Positions 42,923 to 52,316 of a stretch of DNA of 64,000 bases are shown piece by piece. Position numbers and translations under genes: made by a program. Below the pieces are notes generated by a model. It saw only the letters and a program-made list of their open reading frames with translations. It was not told the DNA's origin and did no database searches. Origin of the DNA: Calditrichota bacterium (GTDB taxonomy: Bacteria > Zhuqueibacterota > Zhuqueibacteria > Zhuqueibacterales > Geothermadaptataceae); assembly GCA_008501765.1 (NCBI GenBank), contig QQUE01000004.1, forward strand, positions 124,001-188,000. Reading direction: 5' to 3'. Position 1 is the first letter of the stretch; each line of letters begins with the position of its first letter.

Positions 42923-44209
42923 ATGAGTAAAAATGTTTTAAAAATCACTGACGAGCGAACAGGCAAACAGTATGAAGTACCCATTGAAAATGGGGCAATA
43001 AACGCGATGACATTGCGGGGGATCAAAGTTAATGATGATGATTTCGGTTTGATGACCTATGATCCGGGATTCAAAAATACAGCATCCACCAAGAGCCGTA
43101 TCACATTTCTTGATGGCGAAAAAGGTATTTTGCAATACAGAGGATACCCCATTGAAGAACTTGCGGAGAATTCAAATTTTCTCGAAACGGCCTACCTCCT
43201 TCTGTTTAATAAACTACCCAATCCCAAAGAAATGAGTGATTTTGAGTATGATGTCAAGCATCATACGATGCTCCATGAAAACAAGAGAAAATTAATGGAA
43301 GGCTTCCGCTATGATGCGCATCCGATGGGAATGCTCGTCAGCACGCTGGCTGCCGCCTCAACATTCTACCCGGATTCAAAAAATATTCACGACGCGGAAT
43401 CGCGAAAACTGCAAATGTTGCGGCTGCTTGGTAAAGTTCCGACGATTGCCGCTTACGCCTACCGGCATTCCCTTGGCATGCCCTACAATTATCCGGACAA
43501 TGATCTCAGCTATACCGGTAATTTCCTGCAAATGATGTTCAGAATGACAGAATCAAAATATGAGGTGAATCCGACTCTCGAGCGGGCGCTCGACGTATTA
43601 TTTATTTTGCATGCCGATCACGAGCAAAATTGCAGCACGACAACTATGCGGGTTGTTGGCAGTTCGCACGCCGATCCATTTGTCGCGGCTGCTTCTGCTT
43701 CATCCGGTTTGTATGGGCCATTGCATGGTGGTGCCAATGAAATGGTGTTACGGATGTTGCGTGAAATCGGTTCGGTTGCAAACATTCCAAACCATATCAA
43801 ACGTGTCAAAGCAGGCGAATTACGCCTCATGGGTTTTGGCCACCGGGTATACAAAAATTATGATCCGCGCGCAAAAATCATCAAAAAGATTGCCGACCAG
43901 GTATTTGAAGTTACCGGCCGAAATCCGTTACTCGATATTGCGATTGAATTGGAACGTATCGCGCTTAGTGATGAGTATTTCATAACCAAGAAACTCTATC
44001 CCAATGTTGATTTCTATTCAGGGATAATTTACGAAGCCCTTAAATTGCCTGTAACTATGTTCCCCGTGCTTTTCGCAATTGGCCGCATGGCTGGTTGGCT
44101 TGCTCAATGGGAAGAAGGCCTGCTGGATAAAGAACAAGCGATCGCCAGGCCACGACAGCTGTATCTCGGGCAAGAAAAGCGGACTTATGTTCCATTAAAC
44201 AAAAGGTAA
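42923..44209 (+). CDS. gltA: Citrate synthase
   Basis: 428 residues, entry enzyme of the citric acid cycle, condensing acetyl-CoA and oxaloacetate. Conserved segments: DGEKGILQYRGYPIEELAE (about 64-82), RHSLGMPYNYP, LHADHEQNCSTTTMRVVGSS (about 231-250, catalytic His), GPLHGGANEMVLRML (about 264-278, catalytic His) and GFGHRVYKNYDPRAKII (about 305-321), with a catalytic Asp in NVDFYSG (about 354). The length matches type II (gram-negative type) enzymes. AAAGGAGAG precedes the ATG. A hairpin follows the stop; no neighbour is obviously co-transcribed. Confidence 0.96.
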   Translation: MSKNVLKITDERTGKQYEVPIENGAINAMTLRGIKVNDDDFGLMTYDPGFKNTASTKSRITFLDGEKGILQYRGYPIEELAENSNFLETAYLLLFNKLPNPKEMSDFEYDVKHHTMLHENKRKLMEGFRYDAHPMGMLVSTLAAASTFYPDSKNIHDAESRKLQMLRLLGKVPTIAAYAYRHSLGMPYNYPDNDLSYTGNFLQMMFRMTESKYEVNPTLERALDVLFILHADHEQNCSTTTMRVVGSSHADPFVAAASASSGLYGPLHGGANEMVLRMLREIGSVANIPNHIKRVKAGELRLMGFGHRVYKNYDPRAKIIKKIADQVFEVTGRNPLLDIAIELERIALSDEYFITKKLYPNVDFYSGIIYEALKLPVTMFPVLFAIGRMAGWLAQWEEGLLDKEQAIARPRQLYLGQEKRTYVPLNKR

Positions 44210-44260
44210 AAGCATTTTATTGGAAAAAATCGAATAATTACTGAATTTTTTCCCTTATAA

Positions 44261-44298
44261 TATTCCAGCCCTGATTATAACATTTCGGGGCTGGAATA
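44261..44298. terminator. Hairpin after citrate synthase, probable terminator
   Basis: TATTCCAGCCC and GGGCTGGAATA form a perfect 11-bp stem with a 16-base loop. An A-run then TTTTAT follows, so it is not an ideal intrinsic terminator. Confidence 0.55.
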
Positions 44299-44468
44299 AA
44301 AAAATTTTATCAAACTTCAACTGCTTGCTTGTATTTTGTCCATTAAATCACTTCTTTTTATATATTGATTCTGGAAGATGCATCCAAAACAATCCTGCTC
44401 AATGCCATTAGTCAGAAACTACTAACTTATAAATTCAATTTTCAAACTCGATTTTGCGGAGGCTTAAT

Positions 44469-45725
44469 ATGTTTGGCAAAAAGAAACCGGAAGTTCTGGT
44501 AGTCGGAGCAGGACCGGTAGGTTTAATGGCTGCCCTTGAATTAACAAAAAAGGGCATTGTCGTTCAAATCATCGATAAAGAATGGCAACGTGCCGGCCAT
44601 AGCTACGCACTTGCATTACATGCGAAAACATTAAAAATATTTGAACATTTAGGCTTGCTCGATAGGATTCTCGAACACAGTCATAAAGTGCGATCCATTG
44701 GTATTTATGATGAAAAAGAACAAAAAGCTAAAATCAATATTGCCGATTTGGAAGAAGATTACTCATTTGTGACTGTTATTCGGCAAAATATACTTGAAAA
44801 AGTTTTGGAAGATGCTCTTTTGGAACTGGGCGTTAAAGTTATGTGGCACCACCGGCTGGCGCACATGACAGCCAGTGAAACCCATGCTGATGTGATAATT
44901 GACAAATTGGAAACAGATACGCTTGGCTACATAATTTCTCGCACTGAGCAAGTAGTAACAAAATCTATTCGTGGTGAAATCCCCTTTGTGATTGGAGCCG
45001 ACGGTCATTATTCCTTTGTGCGGCGCTCTTTGGATATAAACTTCGATACAGTTGGAGAGACACAACATTTCGCTGTATTTGAATTTAAAACGGACGTAGA
45101 TTTACAAAATGAAATGTCTATCGCTTTTGCCAACGGATCAGCAAATGCGCTCTGGCCGCTGCCAAATGGTTTCTGCCGTTGGAGTTTTCAGCTTATGGAC
45201 ACGGAAGCATCACAAGAAAGTCGCATAAAAGAACGCTACGAAGTTCAGATTGGAACCGGAAAATATCCGAAACTCACGGAAGAATTTTTACGTGATATGT
45301 TAGACAGCCGCGCACCGTGGTTTAAAGGAAAAATCGAAGAGATTCGCTGGCGGCATATGGTTCGTTTTGAGCGTCGACTTGCGGATTCCTACGGCAAATA
45401 CACCTGTTGGCTCGCCGGCGACGCGACGCATATGACCAGTCCAGTCGGAATTCAGGGAATGAATGGCGGCTTTTTGGAAGTCCAAGACCTGACAAAAGCT
45501 GCTGCCCAGATTTTAAAAGGGAAAGAATCCGGCACACTATTGGTCGAGTACAATAAAAACTGGCTCGAACAATGGCGGATTTTATTAGGAATTGATGGCA
45601 GGGTGAAAGCGAAAACCGCCGCCGATCCCTGGATTGCCGAACAAGGGAATAATCTGTTGTCGAGTATTCCAGCGCTTACCGAAGACCTTTCTTCACTGAT
45701 GCAGCAAATCGGATTAAAAATCTAA
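44469..45725 (+). CDS. FAD-dependent monooxygenase (PheA/TfdB or UbiH-like)
   Basis: 418 residues from the ATG at 44469, which has GCGGAGG eight bases before it; the upstream ATG at 44454 lies over that site. The N-terminus VLVVGAGPVGLMAALELTKK (about 9-28) is the FAD-binding G-x-G-x-x-G motif. FVIGADGHYSFVRRSL (about 176-191) carries the DG motif, and WLAGDATHMTSPVGIQGMNG (about 317-336) the GD motif for the FAD ribityl chain. The family uses NAD(P)H and oxygen to hydroxylate aromatic or quinone substrates. No aromatic-degradation genes are adjacent, so the substrate is unknown. Confidence 0.88.
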   Translation: MFGKKKPEVLVVGAGPVGLMAALELTKKGIVVQIIDKEWQRAGHSYALALHAKTLKIFEHLGLLDRILEHSHKVRSIGIYDEKEQKAKINIADLEEDYSFVTVIRQNILEKVLEDALLELGVKVMWHHRLAHMTASETHADVIIDKLETDTLGYIISRTEQVVTKSIRGEIPFVIGADGHYSFVRRSLDINFDTVGETQHFAVFEFKTDVDLQNEMSIAFANGSANALWPLPNGFCRWSFQLMDTEASQESRIKERYEVQIGTGKYPKLTEEFLRDMLDSRAPWFKGKIEEIRWRHMVRFERRLADSYGKYTCWLAGDATHMTSPVGIQGMNGGFLEVQDLTKAAAQILKGKESGTLLVEYNKNWLEQWRILLGIDGRVKAKTAADPWIAEQGNNLLSSIPALTEDLSSLMQQIGLKI

Positions 45726-45734
45726 TTAAATTAC

Positions 45735-45760
45735 AAAGCGGAGGGCGTGCCTCCGCTTTA
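45735..45760. terminator. Terminator between convergent monooxygenase and TPR genes
   Basis: AAAGCGGAG and CTCCGCTTT pair around GGCGTGC, followed by ATTTTAA. Confidence 0.85.
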
Positions 45761-45815
45761 TTTTAAACAAATTTTTCCGCCTGCTTGCGTTAAACTAATG
45801 CCACTCTTCAAGAAT

Positions 45816-46931
45816 CTAAATATTCGGCTGGGCTCCCAAATCTTTCAAACGTGTTTCCATTAATTCCTTCAAATTGTTGCGAAAATCCTCGTTGATCGTG
45901 GAATCGGCCGGCAATTTTTCTAAACCGATTCGTGCGTACTCAATCGCTTTTTCATTTCGATTCATATTTACCAGGCATTCAGAAATACTATCGTAGGGAT
46001 TCGCCTGATCCGGATACAATTTTATATTTAACTCAAAAAGCGGCAGCGCTTGATCATATAATTCCCGTCCCATGAAATTGTATGCCATGATATTTAAAAC
46101 ACCGGAATTATTAATTGCATACACCTCCCGCAAACTATCAATGCCAGCTACGAGAAATTCGACACCTTGCTCTTCAACCATTTTGCTGAGGCGGACTTGC
46201 GAATATTGCGTCGCAATAAACCTGTTATCGGGGAAATGCTCTGCAAGCCAGCCCAAATATTTTTCTGCCTGCTGAAAATCGCCTTCCAAATAACGGTACA
46301 TAGTCCCAAGAATAAAATAAGCTTCCAATTTCAGCAGGTCGCCCTGAGTTGCAGCTATTTCGAAGTAGTGCAATCCTTTTTCCCGATCGCCAGACATGCC
46401 GCCGAGCCACGCCAAAAACGCTCTAAAGCCTGTCAATCGTGATGGATAATAATGAATGACCCCCAACCCAATGTATGCATCATAATATTCCGGATTTTCC
46501 TCTATAACCTCTTCCAGCAGGCTGCGACTGTCTATCCCGGCCCAATATCCATCCCAAAGTTCTTGCTGCATGATGTAGGCACGGCTCAATAAGCCGTACG
46601 ATGAACCGAGGATAAACTTGGTTTCTGTTGTCTTTTCAAGTTTTTTACCAAGTTCAACCGCTTTTTCTGCTGCCGAGACAATTACCTGCAAAACTGAATC
46701 CCTGGGTACATTTGTCTGGGAGAAATACCGGCTATAAAAGCTAAAATGGGCTTTGAGAAAATAATATTTGGGGTTATCCGGCTGTGCGGCAATTTGGTGG
46801 TTGATCAGTGAATCAGCTTGGCTCAGTTCGGCATTGAACAGAAGCTGCATTATTTTTTGATCCATCTCGTCAGGAACGGCTTGAACACTGGAACCGAACA
46901 ACAACAAAAGAGCGACTAGTAATTTTTTCAT
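45816..46931 (-). CDS. Secreted TPR-repeat protein
   Basis: 371 residues with a signal peptide (LLVALLLLFGSSVQA). The mature part is helical with tetratricopeptide-like repeats: SLINHQIAAQPDNPKYYFLK (about 41-60), a central ENPEYYDAYIGLGVIHYYPS (about 163-182), FQQAEKYLGWLAEHFPDNRF (about 224-243) and ALPLFELNIKLYPDQANPYD (about 305-324), followed by EKAIEYARIGLEKLP. TPR domains bind partner proteins in the periplasm. CCGGAGG precedes the ATG. The partner is not evident. Confidence 0.83.
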   Translation of the reverse strand: MKKLLVALLLLFGSSVQAVPDEMDQKIMQLLFNAELSQADSLINHQIAAQPDNPKYYFLKAHFSFYSRYFSQTNVPRDSVLQVIVSAAEKAVELGKKLEKTTETKFILGSSYGLLSRAYIMQQELWDGYWAGIDSRSLLEEVIEENPEYYDAYIGLGVIHYYPSRLTGFRAFLAWLGGMSGDREKGLHYFEIAATQGDLLKLEAYFILGTMYRYLEGDFQQAEKYLGWLAEHFPDNRFIATQYSQVRLSKMVEEQGVEFLVAGIDSLREVYAINNSGVLNIMAYNFMGRELYDQALPLFELNIKLYPDQANPYDSISECLVNMNRNEKAIEYARIGLEKLPADSTINEDFRNNLKELMETRLKDLGAQPNI

Positions 46932-47569
46932 TTTGTTCCTCCGGTTGAACTACAAAACTGTGTGATTAACCCGTCGTGTAAAATCAAAAGGGGATTGCAC
47001 ATGTGTGATAATTAATCACCTTCCTGAAACGGAGGAGTAACGCCGGATAAATGGCACATTTCTACTTCATTTTTTTTAATGCGCGTGCGTCGTGGTATTT
47101 CAAAACTACGGCGCCTGTGGCTGATATTCCGGTTTCAGGAATGAATTATAGTTTAAATGACTAAGAGTTCATTAATATGTTTAATACAAAACTGGCGCGA
47201 TTTGTAGAAAACCGGCTGACTGTCGCAGGATGACGATAAAAACATCGAATAATTTGTTATGAGGATGACAATTTGGTTGAATTTTCAAGCAAAATCCTAA
47301 CGATATTCTTGTTTTTTATACGATTTACTCAAAAATATGAAATTAGTAGTTGTTTTTTATTTATCTGGTTTTAACTTATGTTCAATTCATTGTACTTGTT
47401 TTACGCCTTCTTCTATTTACGATTACGGCTTTTTTGATGACCTTCAAAAAAAAGAGACTCGCTAAAACACGCTAAAAAGTACGGTTGTTTTTGCGGTTTT
47501 TTTTTGCCCGGAATAGGCAGAGAACACAGATGTACAGCTTGACAAATTTACAAAGTAAGGATCAATTCG
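46932..47569. other. Divergent gap with the cold-shock gene leader
   Basis: 638 bases. The last 100 or so contain T- and A-rich tracts typical of cold-shock mRNA leaders. A 36-codon frame at 47051-47164 has its GGAGGAG too far upstream and no similarity. No repeat was found. Confidence 0.5.
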
Positions 47570-47770
47570 ATGGAAACTGGAACTGTTAAATGGTTCAACA
47601 GCTCTAAAGGCTATGGTTTTATCACCCGAGAAGAAGGTGATGATGTTTTCGTTCATTTCAAAGCTATCCAAGGTGATGGCTACAAAACACTTGAAGAAGG
47701 TGACAGAGTAGAATTTGAAATAGAAGAAAGCGGCAAAGGCTTGCAAGCCTCTAACGTCACTAAACTATAA
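47570..47770 (+). CDS. Cold-shock protein, CspA family
   Basis: 66 residues, a single OB-fold nucleic-acid chaperone. The RNA-binding motifs are intact: SKGYGFIT (about 12-19) and DVFVHF (about 25-30), after GTVKWFN. TAAGGAT lies ten bases before the ATG. A strong terminator follows within 20 bases. It binds single-stranded RNA and DNA and prevents secondary structure; cold induction is typical but not shown here. Confidence 0.95.
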   Translation: METGTVKWFNSSKGYGFITREEGDDVFVHFKAIQGDGYKTLEEGDRVEFEIEESGKGLQASNVTKL

Positions 47771-47788
47771 TTTTAGTTTTTATTGCAC

Positions 47789-47819
47789 AAACCCCGGTAA
47801 TTCCAACCGGGGTTTTTTT
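47789..47819 (+). terminator. Rho-independent terminator after the cold-shock gene
   Basis: AAACCCCGG and CCGGGGTTT pair around TAATTCCAA, followed by T residues. Confidence 0.93.
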
Positions 47820-48023
47820 ATTTTACCCACTTTCGACCCGCTGTAAAATTCCCGCTACATAAATAAATCTATGTACCTCATCTCCGCCCAATTCGGCTGC
47901 AATCCATCGCGATCGGCAATTAAAAATTTCATTCAGGTAGAAATCGTTTGGTTTAAGTAGAAATGCTTATTAGATTAATTTGACTTAGATAGTATAACTA
48001 TTTACAAAACCGGAGGAAGTCAA

Positions 48024-48911
48024 GTGGAGAGTTCATTTCTAAGCGCTGTAATTTTACCTTTGGCCCTGGCAACCATCATGATTGGCATCGGGTTGGAGCT
48101 AAAAAAAACGGATTTTCAACTGCTATTTATTAAACCAAAATCCGTAATTGCCGGCCTTATCGCACAAATGTTATTATTACCATTGTTAGGAATCTGGATT
48201 GGATTTTATCTCTTTGAATTTTCATCACCATTAATCGGTGCCGGCTTCGTCATCATCGCACTCAGCCCCGGTGGTGTAACATCGAACCTGTTCACTCTGC
48301 TGGCAAAAGGGGATTTAGCGTTAGCAGTAACGCTCACAGTTATCGTTAGTATCATCACACCATTTTGGTTTCCAGTCGCAGCTGCGCTAATCTTAACGAT
48401 TGAAGGCGCTGATTCAATCAAACTGGACATCATGAAAACGATTATCGAGCTCTTCGCAATTACAATCATTCCAATTTCCATCGGCATGTTTATTAAATAT
48501 AAAAATGATGCTTTGGCAACTCGCATGCAAAAACTGGTAAAAACTCTTTCAACAATTTTTCTGGTTTTGGTAATTGTCGCTCTCGTCATCAAACACCGGG
48601 ATATTCTGATGGATAATTTAATGACCGTGGCCCCGGCATCACTTCTACTCGTCTTTTTAGCTTTTCTAATTGGTTTGGTCGTTGCCAGAGTTTTCTCAAC
48701 AACCCCGGCTCAGATCCGAGCGATTTCGATAAGCGTCGGCATCCAAAATGGGACACTGGCTCTTTATATTGCCGCAACAATTCTCGGCATTCCGGAACTT
48801 ACGCTCGCAGCCATGTTTTACAGCTTGATAATGTTCGCAGTTGGTTTTGCGGGCGTTGCCCTTTTTAATAAATTCCCAGCACTGAGTGCGGAAAAAGCAG
48901 CCACAACATAA
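48024..48911 (+). CDS. Bile acid:sodium symporter (BASS) family transporter
   Basis: 295 residues, integral membrane protein with about nine or ten hydrophobic segments. It starts at a GTG with GGAGGAAG at ideal spacing. Family segments: GIGLELKKTDFQ (about 22-33), FVIIALSPGGVTSNLFTLLAKGD (about 75-97, the substrate and sodium site with the SPGG loop) and VGIQNGTLALYIA (about 238-250, the second half-site). BASS proteins import organic anions with sodium. The transported compound cannot be deduced. A strong hairpin terminator follows. Confidence 0.9.
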   Translation: MESSFLSAVILPLALATIMIGIGLELKKTDFQLLFIKPKSVIAGLIAQMLLLPLLGIWIGFYLFEFSSPLIGAGFVIIALSPGGVTSNLFTLLAKGDLALAVTLTVIVSIITPFWFPVAAALILTIEGADSIKLDIMKTIIELFAITIIPISIGMFIKYKNDALATRMQKLVKTLSTIFLVLVIVALVIKHRDILMDNLMTVAPASLLLVFLAFLIGLVVARVFSTTPAQIRAISISVGIQNGTLALYIAATILGIPELTLAAMFYSLIMFAVGFAGVALFNKFPALSAEKAATT

Positions 48912-48920
48912 GTACTATTG

Positions 48921-48952
48921 AACCTCCCGGAAGTCTTGCCGGGAGGGTTTTC
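48921..48952 (+). terminator. Terminator between BASS transporter and decarboxylase genes
   Basis: AACCTCCCGG and CCGGGAGGGTT pair around AAGTCTTG, then TTCCC. Confidence 0.85.
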
Positions 48953-48970
48953 CCTTGTCCACATCTAATT

Positions 48971-50380
48971 TTACAATTCGCCAGCCACATCCTGAATTAA
49001 TTTCCAGGCATTATTCACATGTTTTTCCATTACGTAGGTTTGCCCGATAACCATGCGAATAACAAATTCCGAGTCTATTTTGGTGTGGGTTAAATAAATG
49101 GAACCACTGGCATTCAGTCCTTGCAGCAGGCGTTCGTTCAATGAATTCACATCATAATCCTGGTCCGTCTCTGGTTTATATCTAAAAAAGAGGGCATTTA
49201 AAACTGTTGGCACCATGAGTTCAAAATCGACATGCTGTTCAATTTTTTTGGAGAGATTTTGGGCTATTTTTATATGAAACCGTACTTTTTCCTGAATTCC
49301 CCGCACACCAAAATTCCGAATCATAAACCACAGTTTTAAAGCGCGGAAACGGCGTCCCAACGCAATGCCCCAGTCGCGGTAATCTTTGACCCGGCCCTGC
49401 ACCTGTGTTTTTAAATATTCGGGTAAAATTGCAAATGTTCGTACTAAAACGTCCTTTTCTTTTACAAAATAAGCCGAACAATCGAAGTTGGTGAACATCC
49501 ATTTGTGGGGATTGACAACAAAACTGTCCGCGTATTCCAGTCCTGCGCTCATCCAGCGAAACTCAGGTAAAACCAGAGCGGTTCCTGCGTAAGCCGCATC
49601 CACATGCAGCCAGATACCATATTTTTGGCATATTTTGGCGATGTCCGCAAGAGGATCAACCGCCGTTGTGCCCGTCGTTCCAAGCGTTGCGACGACGCAC
49701 AGCGGCTTTTTTCCATCGGCGAGATCAGCCCGAATTGCTTTTTCCAATTTATCCGGCTCCATCGCCAATTTTTCATCAACCTCGATTTTAATGAGATTAT
49801 TCTGGCCAATGCCCGAAATCCGCACAGCTTTATCGATTGATGAATGTGTTTGATTTGAGCAATAAACACGAAAATCGTTATGGCTAAATCCATCAAAATT
49901 CACCTTAAATGCAGACTGTTTTTCCCGCGCCGACAGGATTGCGCACAAGGTGGCCGACGACGCTGTATCCTGGATTACACCTTCAAAATGGGATGGCAAT
50001 GCGAGCATTTTTTTCAGCCAGTTCATCACTTGTTCTTCCAACTCCGCAGCAGCCGGCGATGTCTCCCAAATCATACATTGGGCGCCCATCGTTGCAGTCA
50101 GCATTTCGGCTAAAATAGAAGGATAACTGGAGTTGGCCGGGAAATAAGCAAAAAAGTTGGGACTTTGCCAGTGGGTCATACCGGGTAAAATTATCTTCTT
50201 AAAATCATCGACGATGGCTGTCATCAACTCACTGGATTCAGGCGGGAAATCTGGTAATTTTTCATAAATTTCACCCGGCGAAACCGGCGATTTTACCGGA
50301 TATTGTTCAATATTTTCGAGATAATCTGCCATCCAGTCAACGAGAATATGCGCATGCTGCCGAAAATCTGCATTGTTCAT
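48971..50380 (-). CDS. PLP-dependent aromatic L-amino acid decarboxylase-like protein
   Basis: 469 residues, group II decarboxylase. Conserved features: MTHWQSPNFFAYFPANSSYP near 79-98, WETSPAAAELEEQVMNWLKK (about 112-131), QDTASSATLCAILSARE (about 144-160), LHVDAAYAGTAL with the PLP-binding Asp (about 260), and the Schiff-base Lys293 in NPHKWMFTNFDCSAY. The pattern is that of DOPA, tyrosine or tryptophan decarboxylases. No signal peptide, so it is cytoplasmic. It would produce aromatic amines; the exact substrate is unknown. Convergent with the transporter gene at 48024; the next gene upstream encodes a DUF1304 protein 50 bases away. Confidence 0.9.
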   Translation of the reverse strand: MNNADFRQHAHILVDWMADYLENIEQYPVKSPVSPGEIYEKLPDFPPESSELMTAIVDDFKKIILPGMTHWQSPNFFAYFPANSSYPSILAEMLTATMGAQCMIWETSPAAAELEEQVMNWLKKMLALPSHFEGVIQDTASSATLCAILSAREKQSAFKVNFDGFSHNDFRVYCSNQTHSSIDKAVRISGIGQNNLIKIEVDEKLAMEPDKLEKAIRADLADGKKPLCVVATLGTTGTTAVDPLADIAKICQKYGIWLHVDAAYAGTALVLPEFRWMSAGLEYADSFVVNPHKWMFTNFDCSAYFVKEKDVLVRTFAILPEYLKTQVQGRVKDYRDWGIALGRRFRALKLWFMIRNFGVRGIQEKVRFHIKIAQNLSKKIEQHVDFELMVPTVLNALFFRYKPETDQDYDVNSLNERLLQGLNASGSIYLTHTKIDSEFVIRMVIGQTYVMEKHVNNAWKLIQDVAGEL

Positions 50381-50430
50381 TTAAAAGTCCTGATAGATTA
50401 TTGTAATTTTAACATATATTTGTTCGAATT

Positions 50431-50787
50431 TCAAATCAGACCGAGCAAAACCAACGCGGTGATCGCCGGCAAGGCTTGAATAAAAAATATCATTCGGCTG
50501 ACCGTAACTGCCCCGAAAATACCGGCGAACGAAACGCAAACCAGAAAAAAAACTTTCACTGCGAAGCCCGCCGCGCCAAGCCCCAACCCCCAAATCAATC
50601 CCGCTGCAAGAAAACCATTGTAAAGCCCCTGATTCGCCGCGAGAGATTTTGATGCTTCAGCAAAATCTTTTTTCAATCCGAAAATTTTTAAGCCGACAGG
50701 TTTATTCCAGAGAAACATTTCCAGAATAAGGAAAAGAAAATGCATCAACGCAACAAAACCGATGAGAATATTTATGAGTATGTTCAT
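50431..50787 (-). CDS. DUF1304 family membrane protein
   Basis: 118 residues from the ATG at 50787 (TGGAG eight bases upstream; an earlier ATG at 50799 overlaps that site). Four transmembrane helices. Family landmarks HFLFLILEMFLWNKPVG (about 15-31), NQGLYNGFLAAGL (about 51-63) and an alanine- and glycine-rich third helix match DUF1304. The function is unknown. It runs in the same direction as the decarboxylase gene downstream. Confidence 0.85.
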   Translation of the reverse strand: MNILINILIGFVALMHFLFLILEMFLWNKPVGLKIFGLKKDFAEASKSLAANQGLYNGFLAAGLIWGLGLGAAGFAVKVFFLVCVSFAGIFGAVTVSRMIFFIQALPAITALVLLGLI

Positions 50788-51026
50788 GTATAGCTCCACA
50801 GCTTGAGTTAATAATCGATTTTTGTCCCTGCAGCAATAATCAGGGATTAGGGGCCTGGAATAAAGATAAATAAGGAGCGGAATTCCGGTGAGTAATTCAA
50901 GTAAATAGTTTGGAATTCAGATTTTTGGTTTGAGGAACTCTTCTGGGAGCAGCCGGCCTGAGTGGCAAAAATGGACTCAGGCACGGCTAAATTGATGCCT
51001 ATTTTTCAGTTGCAGGGGACACGCAT

Positions 51027-52277
51027 TTATTCGTAACGCAAAGCATCCACAGGTTCGATTCTCGAAGCCTTTCTGGCCGGATAGAGCCCGGCAAACAGGC
51101 CGATGCAAACCAGTGTTCCGATGGTGAACGCCGCAATTCCCGGCGAAAAATTGGGCGTGCCGATCATTTCCAATGCCTGGTTTCCCGCCGTTGGAATGAG
51201 ACTAAATAGTGCAATGATCGACAGGGCAAAAGCCAAACCGAGCACTCCTCCGAGCCCCGTAAGCAACACAGACTCCAAAATGAACTGCGCCACAATGTGT
51301 CGCCGCCGCGCCCCGATCGCCCTTTTGATGCCAATCTCACGGGTGCGCTCCCGCACAACAACATACATAATATTGGCAATGCCCACCCCGGCGATAAAAA
51401 GTGTCATGCCGCCCACCGCCCCGAGAAATATCTGCATTCCATCAAAAATTCTGCGCGTTGTTTTCGCATTTTCAATGCTGTCATTAAAATACAGCGCCCG
51501 GTCGTCTGAGGCAGCAAACCGGTATTTTTTTCCGAGCACTTCCAGCGCCCGTTGACGGACGGACATATTAAGATCGGAAATGCGCGGTCGAACCGCAATA
51601 AACCAGACGCGCCGATGCGGCCAAATCGAGGTAAAAGTCGTGTAAGGAATGACGATCCTGCGGTCATCGGGCCCGTTGCTCATGCTGTTCTGAAATTTCT
51701 CCGCCATGGTCCCAACAACCTTGAAAGTGAAACTTTCAAGCTTAAATTCTTTGCCGATGGGATCTTCATCACCAAAAAGCTGTTTTGCTATTTTAGCGCC
51801 CATGAATGCGACGCGACGCTTGCCGTTTAAATCAAAATCATTCAAAAACCGGCCACCGGCGATTGGATGCATTCGCCGCATTTCTTCAAATGCCGGATTC
51901 ACACCCACAGTGTACCCGGATGTCGTCGTTTTGCCATTATATTCCGCTGCGAGGCGGCGGCCAAAAGCCGGGCTTGCCAAATCGATATCAGGATTGGTTT
52001 CCATCAATAATTGTGCGTCTTCTGCGCGCAAACGAATCGATCGGCCTTTGGGCAATCCTTTAAATTCAACCGAGGAATTGCCGCCATAAATCCGCACGAT
52101 GCTATCGCCATTTGCCAGCATGCCCTTGCGCATTTGCGTTGAAAGCCCTTCGCCGAATGCCAGCAACATGACGACAGAAAAAGTACCCCAGGCAACAGCA
52201 AATGTCGTGAGAAATGCACGTGTTTTCTGATTTTTTAAATCGAAAAGAAATTCCTGTATGAGAAGCCAGGTTTTCAT
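51027..52277 (-). CDS. MacB-type ABC transporter permease (second of two)
   Basis: 416 residues, using the ATG at 52277 (a TTG three codons upstream is the alternative). TM1 about 19-38, a large MacB-like periplasmic core domain (about 45-270) and three C-terminal TM helices of the FtsX type (about 283-305, 330-355, 378-398). The coupling segment VRERTREIGIKRAIGARRRH (about 310-329) is typical. It ends with DALRYE, the common tail of these proteins. It follows the first permease by 39 bases. MacB-like permeases drive mechanotransmission for efflux or lipoprotein export, but the ATPase is encoded elsewhere. Confidence 0.9.
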   Translation of the reverse strand: MKTWLLIQEFLFDLKNQKTRAFLTTFAVAWGTFSVVMLLAFGEGLSTQMRKGMLANGDSIVRIYGGNSSVEFKGLPKGRSIRLRAEDAQLLMETNPDIDLASPAFGRRLAAEYNGKTTTSGYTVGVNPAFEEMRRMHPIAGGRFLNDFDLNGKRRVAFMGAKIAKQLFGDEDPIGKEFKLESFTFKVVGTMAEKFQNSMSNGPDDRRIVIPYTTFTSIWPHRRVWFIAVRPRISDLNMSVRQRALEVLGKKYRFAASDDRALYFNDSIENAKTTRRIFDGMQIFLGAVGGMTLFIAGVGIANIMYVVVRERTREIGIKRAIGARRRHIVAQFILESVLLTGLGGVLGLAFALSIIALFSLIPTAGNQALEMIGTPNFSPGIAAFTIGTLVCIGLFAGLYPARKASRIEPVDALRYE

Positions 52278-52316
52278 AAATTTCAACTTTCTTTTTGACC
52301 GAAGAATTCCAATTTA

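Noticed and set aside
47051-47164. 36-codon frame upstream of the cold-shock gene
   Set aside because: The GGAGGAG is 13 bases from the ATG, too far for comfort, and nothing supports the peptide.
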